This document shows, one piece after another, positions 1-10,600 of a stretch of DNA of 64,000 nucleotides. Under the pieces are notes generated by a model. That model was given only the letters and a program-made list of their open reading frames with translations. It did no database searches and was not told where the DNA came from. The first letter of the stretch is position 1. The number at the start of each line of letters is the position of its first letter. The stretch comes from Megalopta genalis (lineage: Eukaryota; Arthropoda; Insecta; Hymenoptera; Halictidae), in contig NC_135021.1 in NCBI RefSeq assembly GCF_051020955.1, positions 13,559,962 to 13,623,961 of the forward strand, given 5' to 3'. The translations under genes were made by a program, and so were the position numbers.

Positions 1-1449
1 ATGATGAAAGCGGCAAGAATCATCTGTTCTGTATAGATGTAGTAATAATTAAAATTTTTTTAATGAGATAGATGTAGTGGATTTTCCTGAATAATCCTGT
101 GCCCGCGGTTTATTTTTATATGCCCCAATTTTGTCATATTTAATGTTTTTCGGCAATCGTGCATTATATACGTAGCTGAGATTTAAATACAGAATAATCA
201 GAACTCTGCTGTATATATATACAATATTTTCTTCACAAAATAATGATTTTATAATGCTGGTGTTTTTATTACAGGAGTTCATGGTTCACGCAGCATTTAT
301 GTGGTTGTCCATGATGGGAATACCACTGTACATTGCGTGTAATGTAACGAAGTACAGTGCCGCAAAGGGTTCAGACTAAATAAAAATTCCATGATTTTAG
401 ATAAATCCATAGACAATAATTATGTACTGTGCATTTAGTACATGCATAGATAAAATAAAAACCGGTGTTTTGAATGTAAATTTTGAATTGTGAAAGCTAC
501 AGAATTAAACGTGATTAACACAAGTTTTCTTTTGTAAACACCTTGAACGTTATTTCCGTCCGCAATAATTACGTTTTGGATCGCTAGACATCCGGAAACG
601 TCTTACTTCGCAGCAAAGGATTATCAAAAAGTTTTATTTTATTTTTATACAATGCACATCACGTAAGTTGGTGTTACATAAATGACTGCAGTCTCACATT
701 TACGATTGTACAAGAAGAGAGTACCACGGAGAAACGGAGCTGGTTATTGTAAAAAAAAAATCGGTACACATAGACTGTGATAATACAATGCAGAAAATGT
801 ACATTTGAATTAGACAAAGCTGTTGTTACTTCACTCTTTCCGAAGCATACGATTGTTTCCCAGCAAAATTTTGTTACTTGGCACATCGATCGTTTCTATT
901 CTACAACCGTTGTTCAAAAATGGTAATCAATCTGCAACGCTAAATACAAAAGTTCGCTTCTACATACTCTTTTCGATTAAAGAACACATCGAGAACTTGT
1001 ATATACAAACGTTTGCACACCGTGCACATTTTAATTTCTCTATTTCGCACCGTTAGAACCACTATATCTGAAAAAAGAACTATAAATAATGTTATTTGTT
1101 TATGTTCGAAGCAATGGTACGCCTGAAATTAATTTTCTGTTACAAGTGTAATCTCATAGTATTGTTCGCACTGGAATGCCAGCACGGACTAATGACTCTC
1201 GTCGAACAACTCTGACCTTGATTTGAGGTCATTGCTCTCGAGAAAACGCGTGGAAGGAATGTAGGAAATTTATCATGCATCCGCAGAGCTTCTGCGATGC
1301 AGCAAGTTTGTCGATGCACTTGGAGAACATCAAAAACAAACGCGCGCAACTGGGACGGATTCTGTTTCACGGAAAAGCGTGATTCATAAACGATTCTCGC
1401 ATCCGTTCAGACGGCTTTCGCTGGTCCTGCTGACCGAATCGTCGATCGG
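1..1449. other. 3' UTR and downstream flank of the ADAMTS gene
   Basis: AT-rich sequence after the stop codon at 1450. No other gene, RNA or repeat was recognised here; open frames in the stretch are short and without domain similarity. The upper part down to about 620 is probably 3' UTR. Confidence 0.5.
633..643 (-). terminator. Candidate poly(A) signals of the ADAMTS gene
   Basis: Two overlapping AATAAA hexamers on the minus strand, about 810 bases after the stop codon. They are the clearest signals I saw in the presumed 3' UTR. Placement is inferred from the hexamer only. Confidence 0.35.
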
Positions 1450-1601
1450 TCAATCGTCGATGATGTGCCTTTTATTTTGCCGGCTGTGTCGGCGTTTTTT
1501 GAAACACGTGGCGCAACATTTCTCCTGGACGATCGATGACACGTCGCACATGCGTTTGTACGTCGTGCAGACGGAGGCTGGAACGATGGTGTCCTTGCAT
1601 T
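1450..1601 (-). CDS. ADAMTS exon O: C-terminal PLAC module and stop
   Basis: Last coding exon, 49 residues: [21 protein letters not shown], then EKCCATC, a six-Cys pattern diagnostic of the PLAC (protease and lacunin) module that ends many ADAMTS proteins, followed by a basic tail and TGA at 1450-1452. The acceptor is TCTGTTGCAG in phase 1, matching the previous exon. It is separated from exon N by a 1472-bp intron, over 70 percent of which is nested transposon sequence, so a gene finder could easily drop it. Confidence 0.88.
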
Positions 1602-4600
1602 CTGCAACAGATGCGCTCGATGAACAGATTTCTTTTCATTCGTCACGCGAGCGAACGCGTAAAACGCAGAGTTGCTCGACGAAGGAGGAAACTAACGACT
1701 GTATTATAAAATAGCATTCTCCGTTAACCCTTTCGGTACGAGCGCCGGATATATCCGGCATCCATCTGATGACCAATATGGACGAGTGCCGAATACATCT
1801 CTGGCATCCATGTAAGCCATATTTCTGTAGGCCCTTTACAGAATGTTTACAGGGAACATTTAAAGAAAGATTTAGAAACGGATTAAGCACAGTCGTTACT
1901 TAACACTTAGCCGACCGATCGAGTAGATCTACCAATTTCCAAGCTAGTCGGTGGCCGACCGATCGGGTAGATCTACCCATTTCCAAGCTAGTCGGTGGCC
2001 GACCGATCGAGTAGATCTACCATTTTGACCCGAGGAATGCTTCTTTCTCTGTGGAACTTCTTATTTCTATAGAGTACAACATAAGTATAATAACATGCAC
2101 TAATTTTTGAGGACTTTTATTGCCCATTATTACGGTTCTTTATGTTCGGGATTTCCGAAGGTGCCTCTACCAGCCGTAAAATTATTTTATTAGAACACTT
2201 AGCCGATCGATCGGGTAGATCTAGCATTTTGACCTGAGGAACGCTTCTTTCTCTGTGGGACTTCTTATTTCTATAGAGTACAACATAATTATAATAACAT
2301 GCACTAATTTTTGAGGTCTTTTATTGCCCATTATTACGGTTCTTTATGTTCGGAATTTCCGAAGGTGCCTCTACCAGCCATCAAATTATTTTATTAGAAC
2401 ACTTAGCCGATCGATCGGGTAGATCTACCACTTTGATCTGAGGAACGCTTCTTTCTCTGTAGAACTTCTTATTTCTATAGAGTACAACATAATTATAATA
2501 ACATGCACTAATTTTTGAGGTCTTTTATTGCCCATTATTACGGTTCTTTATGTTCGGAATTTCCAAAGGTGCCTCTACCAGCCATCAAATTATTTTATTA
2601 GAACACTTAGCCGATCGATCGGGTAGATCTACCACATTGATCCCATCGGTCGGCTAAGTGTTAAGAAAATCTTCGTACAAAAGTGGACCGACTCTGCGTT
2701 ATGTGCGCATTTTCGGCGCGGCACCCCGTACAGTGTGAGTGCCACGGCGGACAACGCGCTCGTACCGAAAGGGTTAATAAAAAAGAAGTCGAGTTTCGTG
2801 TCGCAGTCAGTTGCTAAGAAATTCCTAAGAAAATCCTCTGTGCAGCGACTTTGTCAAAAGGAAGTAGGCTGTAAGGAAGGCGGTAAATTATCGATTTTAA
2901 GAAAGACATTAGCCGGACTGCATGCAGATAGTGTGCAACCAACAGGCTACGAATGCCATTAGTTAGCAAGTACGAGCGAAACAGAGCTAGTAAAAGTTAT
3001 TGCGGATGGCTGACGCGCCTGAGCTCCCATGCTCCCTCGGATCGACGATTCTCGCTGGTGTGTGTGCAATTACCGGATTTATCGTTCGCGCATTGCCGCC
3101 TATGATAACAACGCCTCGTATCGATTGGCCTTCTCTCGGGGTTGCAATCGTCCGACGGTAATTCCGTTACACGGTCACGACAGTCGACTTCCCTGCTCTT
3201 AACGCCGACCCTTGCCAGGCAAGTCGCGTTGCAAGATCCCCATCTTCCTGCAAGCATGTCCATAAAGATCGATGTTTTACGTGCCTGATCTCTGCCGCAG
3301 CGTTCCTTTGGCAGCCGGCCAGGCCGACGGAGGAAGAAATAGTTAATGGGATGGCTAACGATAAGTCACATGGTTGCATCGCGATAACGTACGTTCTACG
3401 CCGCCATAGATTGCAAAAATATTCGACCTCGTTGCCAAACTATCGCGACGATAACGGACTCACCTGTGACCCACCTACCGCCCTGGCAGAACTCTACGGT
3501 CGCCGGCTTGTTCTCGGGATTGCAGTCGCCCTGCACCGAACAGCTGACCTTCCTGCTCCTCTTTCTGTTCGCGCAGTGGCTCCATTTCGAAACGATCCAT
3601 TTCGACTTGGTGTTGTACATAGAGTTGTCCGGGTTCTCGTCCACGACGTTGTCGAACTCGAGGATCTCCGGCTCCTCGGTGGTCAGACCGTCGACGATCG
3701 TGATGCCGTCCTGATCGTTCGAGCTCACGTTGTAGAAGGAGGCGTCCTTGTTGTCCGCGTAGACGATCAAGGGCGCCTCCGTGGTCGAGCCGCATGCCGG
3801 CAGATTCGGGCAAAGGCTGACCTCTTCCGGTTTCACGTCTCTGTTGCAGTCGCGATCCGGCAACGCCAAGTCCGAACGATCGGGCCCCATCCCGGAGGAC
3901 ACGCACATCACCGATCGTTTCCGAAGCGCACCCTCTCCGCACGTCACCGGACACATTTGCCACGGGCCGATCCACCATCTGATTTCACAATTATCGTAAT
4001 CGTTATGGTGTCGTAACGTAAACGAATTTAGGTCCTGGTTGGCTTCGACGATTCAGCCAAGGATCAAGGGAGATACTCACGAAACGTCAGAATACAACGT
4101 TTAGTCGGGCTTGTAATCAATAGATTGCGGATTTTATGCATTTATGACACATAGATCAGTCGATGAAATGCAAAATCGCAGAAACGCTTTAATAATTTGA
4201 AAGCGTTACGTTAATTAACCCTTTACACTCGAGTGGCGACTCTGAGGCGCCATTGGTATACTATTTTTCAAAATCATTCTAAGAGACTCGTTTATATTAA
4301 GAAGAAAGAAACTGTTAAAATTGCATTGTACTTGCCAATAGGCTAAATTTCATACGCGTGAATCGCAATAAATTATACAGGGTGGGGCATTTTAAACAGG
4401 TCACCTGAATAACTCGCTTGTTTTTGAAGATAGGAGAAAATGCATTAGACCAAACTTACTTGGTATCGGAGGGCTCATATAATCTGGTATTACCAATTTT
4501 TCTGTAGGTGGAGGCGTCAAGGAGATATAAAGATCAATTCTGTTCTTTTATTAATTATTTTAATTTAAAATAATTTGAAGAAAAATTCAGAGATTTATGC

Positions 4601-7600
4601 ATTTCAGCGAAGGATTAGAAATGTCGTAAATATTTCTGGACTTTTCGTGCTAAATGTCATATGGTCATAGTGTTGTGGTCGTTGCATTGGACTTGATCTT
4701 AGCTGTTACATTATGACGATAAAAATTGCACACAAGTAAATAGATGACATTATTTTTTGATTAGATTTATAAACAAATTTATATGATTATTTGCCATTTT
4801 ACTGTATTTTAGCTTTGCTTTTCTGTGTCACTTTGGGTGACCTTGAACGACTTTCATAATAGTTCATTGTATTCGCCTCGAAACACTCTATCAGAATGTA
4901 AGTAAAAAAACTCACTGTTCCATTTAAAAAAACAGAATTGACCTTCGTATCTCCTTGACGCCTCCACCTACAGAAAAATTGGTAATACCAAATTATGAGC
5001 CCCCCGGTACCAAGTAAGTTTGGTCTGATGCATTTTCTCCTATCTTCAAAAACAAGCGAGTTATTCAGGTGACCTGTTTAAAATGCCCCACCCAGTATAA
5101 AATAGAAATGCTGTAGATCAGAAATCATGTTTACGGATTTCGAATTCAAATAGCTTCGACTGCAAAGAGTTAACATGCTTAAGAAGAGAAATAAAGGTCC
5201 AGCGGTCTTGTGATCGATGACGACAAATTTTTATTTCGCATAAATATCCGCAGCCTAGTAACGAAATTGCCGGAGAAAGTTAGCATTACCTAGCAGGACA
5301 GGGGTTCGTGTTGCAGTCCCGCCACATAGTTTCCGGCAGCTTGATGCCCTCGCAGAAATGGTCCTCCACTACTCCGCTCTTCCTCTCCCTGCAAAGAGCC
5401 TTGGAGACCTGCGTGCCACCGCCGCAAGTCACGGTGCACAATGACCAGTCCGAAAATTCCCAATAGTATTCCGGCGCGCGATCAGGCTCCTTCTTCGGCA
5501 CCGTGTACTCGTAACGCAGCCCGAAGTTGCGGTAGTGTCCTCTGGAAATCAACTGAAGTGATGGGACGACGTTATTGAGAAGGAGAAGAAAGTGGCTAGA
5601 GAGTTTTCTAGACCGGAGAAATTGCCGAAAGATTAGCGCAGACGACGAATACACCTACGTAGACTGCAATGTCCTCTTTGATCGGTCCAGGGATCCTGAT
5701 CTTCTCTCTGTCGCGATCCCGTTCGTACAACGCTGGAGTCCCGGCTACCTCGTACTCTCCGGCTAACGTGATCTGCCTGTCCGATCGGAACAAAGCTCTT
5801 AGACTTCCCAGTCTCGCGACATTGGACAGTGGTACCAATCGACGAATTAGCTGTTTCACGACGATTTCAGCAATGTTTCAAGACGAGAAGACCGTTTTAC
5901 ATAGGTCGTCGAGTTCGTCTCGACGTCAGCTGTAACATTATTAACCCTTTCGCTCCGAACGACGGATATATCCGTCATCCATATGAACACTCGCGGAGCC
6001 GAACGCCGGATATATCCGACATCCACATGATCGCCCTCTGGGGACGAACGCCGGATATATCCGACATGCTGGTAAAATCGCCTCTTGTTACTATTGCGTG
6101 AATCTTTTGACGAAACAAACAAACGACAGTCCGAAATAAACGACACACCATTCAAGTTATATTTGTTCTACCTGCATTTCCCATTATTATTGTGTTACAT
6201 GTCATAAAGGGATAGAAAATCGAAAGTACTAACTTTAGGACTAATTATTATGTATTATGTTTTGTATTATGAATATTATGTTTTATTTTATTACTGTATA
6301 TTATATATTATTTCTTCACTTTTTCTATTGTTAATGAAACTTTTTTTACCTATTAAATAACTTTATACCTTATGCAGAAATTATAACTATATTGTTTTAA
6401 AGAAAAATCCCTTTTCTTCCCAAATACACTATCCACGCGCAATGTGCACAATTTCGGCGGGTGGTTCCGTTCAGGAGGGGCGCTACGGCGGACTGAACCG
6501 CCGTAGCGAAAGGGTTAAGCGATCTTCTTGACGCTCCGCGCGGTTCCGGCCACTGGGCCGCTTTAAACAATAATCGTTTTCAGCGATGGACGTCGAGGGA
6601 AGCGATATTGGTATAATTATACGGGTAAAAGTATGTAGAAAGTATTCCATCTCGAAAGAAAGCGCGTTCAAGTTGAGACTCGAGAGATATTCATTGTTAA
6701 TTATGTAATTAATAGTTGACGATTCTCCTTAGGCAATTGAATGCTAACGTTTAAATGAATTGTGAGCAATATTTCTTGTAGACAACAGCATTGTCAAGCA
6801 CGAGAAATAAAATAACAATTTACGAACATCATTTTTCATTCACTCGTTATCGTAATTCTTCAGTGATTTCCGGTGCTCTGAAGAAAAAATGTTTCCAACA
6901 AGAATGATTCAGTACTCGGTCTTCTATTATATAAACGTCGATATGAAAAATTAAAAAATTTTCTTTAAATGAAAAATTAGTCACCAAGATCTTTTAATAT
7001 ATTTTTTACTTCGTAATGCTGTAGCTGACGCCAAGACGAATGTCAACGATGTCAACGAGCTGTATGAAACGGCCTTTACGTCTTGAAACATTGCTGAAAT
7101 CGTCGTGAACAGCTTCATCGATTGGGACCGCTGCGCATCGTTGGCAAAAGCATGCTCACCGTTTCCCATTGAGGAAGTACTTGTCCGAGTTCGGTACGCC
7201 GATGCCGATGTAATTCTTGCTGTTGCCGATCTCCTCGATCTTGATGTTCCGGGAGCCAGATGGTACCACCACCACCTCTTTGTACCCGGGCCCGTCGTTT
7301 TTGTCGTAAACGCCACCGGTGGTCTCGCACTGCGTCCCGTCCCCGTGACAGATTCCGCAACGATCCTCCGTCGCGTCGGAATCGACCGACCAGTCGCAGC
7401 CGACCTTCTGCGAAAGTACGAAGATCGATTTGCCAGAGATTGCTAAATGCCGTCTAATAGAGGAAAGCTGTATCTTGGATAAAACTGACTCTGCAAATAC
7501 CGGCGATGCACATGTCCCTGGTGCCGACGTTGCACGGGGTGCCGTCGAGAGCGGCCTCGCCCCATGGCACGATCACGCTTTCCTCCGTGTCGGTGCAATA

Positions 7601-10600
7601 CAATTCGCAGGGTTCCGCTTTAATTAATAGGATCGTTCTCGATCAGTCGTCCGGTCGAAACGAATCGAGATGTCGTGTCTGGTTTACGCGCAACGTGTTA
7701 ACGGATCGGCTTACTTTGATCGAAGTACGGCAGCCAGGTGTAGTTCTTCCCTTTGTACTCCTTGCCGTCGTAATTGCTGCATTGCACGGCCCTGAAGCTG
7801 GGCGTGCCCTCCGGGCAGGGTTGCGTGTTGCAGATCTTGTAACGGCGCCTCTCGCCGATGCAGAACTTACCCCCGTGAGCCGGCTCCGGATGGTCGCATT
7901 TCCGCTCGACGATCGAGACACCGGCGCCGCAGGATCTAGAGCACTCGCTCCACGATCCCCATTCGCCCCAGCCGCCGTCGATCTGCCTCGGCCTGTCCAC
8001 GATCGGCACGCATTCTTGGTTCTGGCACCACTGAGACAGAAGCGACGAGCAATAATGAAGCGCAAACGGGACAACGAATCGCCGCACAGTGGGGCCATTG
8101 CGTGCCAAACGCGGTGAGAAACATTTTATATCTTAAATCGTGTATATCTGGAAATGGGGGGTTCTTGAGGCGATTTGAAGCAACTTTTTCCTTAGCGAAA
8201 ATGCAATCCGTGGCTTTGTTTAGGAGTTATTAAGGAGAAACAATGACCAATGAGAAGCGAGCTCGGCTGGCGCGAGGCGGCCCAGCCAACGGGCGCGCGA
8301 AGTCTCGCGACAACCGAGCTCGCTTCCTATTGGTCATTGTTTTTCGTTAATATCTCGTAAACAAAGCCACGGATTGCATTTTCGCTAAGGAAAAAGTCAC
8401 TCCAAATGATCTCAGGAATCACACTTTTCGGGGTGTTAACATAATCATTGGACACTCTGTATATCTCTTTATATCTTATTTTATACAATGTAGATATGTA
8501 TTCGAGTGATCAACCACTTTGAACTAAACGCTTCGATGAAACAATTTGCACAAGCCGCAAGAGAATTGCTCGAATTGTGTGATTTATGTGGACATATTTT
8601 ATTTATAAGACATTCAAGGCATAAAATTGTGAGAAACAAAAGAAGGTGCTGCATTTCCAACAATCGGCAATGCTTGGAGTTTCGAGTTGCGAGCGTATTC
8701 CGATACGCCGATTATTTCTGTAACTTTTGCCAGCTAGTGTCGTTTTTTTTTTTAAATAAAGATAAAGCTTCAGTCTATCGAATGCGGCTAAAACGAACGC
8801 TGCATCACACTGCATTCATAATTAAAAAATAAAATGAAATTTAAACATATCCAGTTAAGTATAACTGACAAAATAGCAGAGACATAAAAATACAATTTAT
8901 TCAATTAAAAAGAAATAACACAATTACAAACGACGATCGTTTTTGATTGTCACCTAAACACCCTCTACTCGTCACCAAAATTGATAGGTGATAAAGATCA
9001 TGCCAAATCATAGCCCTCATTCTCCGCCCCAAGAAAACTATATGCGAATTAACATTTCACCGTAGAAATATTTTATTCGAATGACCTTTCACCGCGTTTG
9101 GTATGCAACGGGCCCACTGTGGCGCCGTACGATCGGAATGTTAGCGAAAGATGTGGAAACGTTAGCGGTCAAGATCATGTGGAAATTACTGTGTTCACAC
9201 CATGTGTTTGCCACAATGTGTCCCCGGGGCGGCCGGATGAAGCATAGTGGTGCAAATGCCGTCGACGATGCACCACAATTTCGAGCAGATCTGTAAAAAA
9301 GATTGGCGAGCTCTGTTCAGAAACCGTGCGCCGAAATATTCTCCGGCGATCAATTTTCTTTTGTTTCGTCACCTCCTGCAACGGAGAACAGACGGAGGCT
9401 TCGCGGACGCCGAACTGCAGCCTGCACTGGTGCTCCGCATTGTACATCGCGCCGGGCGGCAAGTCCGGATACGCGTAATCGTTGTCCGCCGGCTCGTCCT
9501 CCAAGCATACCCCTTTACCTTGGCTGCAACAATGGGTTTAACCGTTTTGTTCCTGCGGCAACAGTTCAGAACAAACAGAACTTCGCCCGAGGAAACGAGC
9601 ACCGAGTGTCACGCCTACTGACGCGATATTTTATGCGAAGCAGATTCAACGCTGAGCGAGCATTTTTACGGAATTTCTGAGTCTACCAATTGGAACTACA
9701 GTAATTTCTCCCGGAAATGACAAATTTCGGGTTGCTGCGAATTTCCCTGCGCTAATCCCACGCCTATGTAATTTATTGCTACGTCGATGCTGAGGATCGA
9801 CGGAGTCGACGAATTCACGACGAATTCTCGGAAGACGAGACAAAATGGTCTGTTTAGGTGCGAGTCAGGTAAGAAAAACCGTCGAAACGTGGCATGTGGC
9901 TTCCGAATTGCCTTCGAATTGTGTCACCTGTCCTTCGAATTTCCTTCGAATCGTGTCATATGGCTTCCGTATTGTCCTCGAATCGTGGCAAAATATTAGA
10001 AATAAAAAAGATAAGTCATCATTTTCATTCTAGCATTATTATGTATTCATATTAACCCTTTGCACTCGAGACTATTCTAACTCCAAAATGAAAATATTTG
10101 TTTCAACGTACAGTATTTCCATTTGGTATGTTTGTTTTTATTTAATATACATGGTGTCCAAAAATTATGGTATTTCCGGGAAATAAGGGGTTCCTGAGGT
10201 CATTTGAAGTAACTTTTTCCTTAGCGAAAATACGATCCGCGGCTTCGTTTACGAGTTATCGACGAAAAACAGCGACCAATAAGACGCGAGCTCTCCTTGC
10301 GCGACGCGGCCGAGCCAATGAGACGAACAGGGCTCCGACCGCTCGTTGGCTGGGCGCCGGCCGAGCTCGCCTCTCATTGGTCACTGTTTTTCGTTAATAA
10401 CTCGTAAACAAAGCCGCGGATTGCATTTTCGCTAAGGAAAAAGTTGTTTCAAATCACTGTAGCAATCCCTCATTTGCCGGAAATACCATAATTTTGGGAC
10501 ACCCTGCATATGAAATAGAGTGAAGACTAATAGAAGACTTCTATTATTCGACGATTTACCGAATGGGGACGAATTTAACCTTTTGCACTCGAAGCTATTT

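Larger units (their letters stand above)
1724..2777. mobile_element. TTAA-flanked piggyBac-type MITE, family A (copy 1), carrying a nested element
   Basis: Bounded by TTAA on both sides with inverted ends starting CCCTTTCGGTACGAG. Near the left end the palindrome-bearing motif GCCGGATATATCCGGCATCC occurs, related to the motifs in the copy at 5941-6518. TTAA target duplication is the hallmark of piggyBac-superfamily insertion. It lies in the last ADAMTS intron and is itself split by the element at 1900-2664. No transposase remains. Confidence 0.8.

Noticed and set aside
2735..2962. 75-codon plus-strand frame
   Set aside because: Begins inside the right end of a MITE and has no domain similarity.
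2997..3073. Read-through C-terminus after the fifth TSP1
   Set aside because: No domain, and a phase-matched splice to a PLAC exon explains the gene better; kept only as a possible isoform.
3351..4016. 221-codon plus-strand frame
   Set aside because: Antisense shadow of ADAMTS exon M.
7506..8117. 203-codon plus-strand frame
   Set aside because: Antisense of exons H and I; ignores clear splice sites and lacks any motif.
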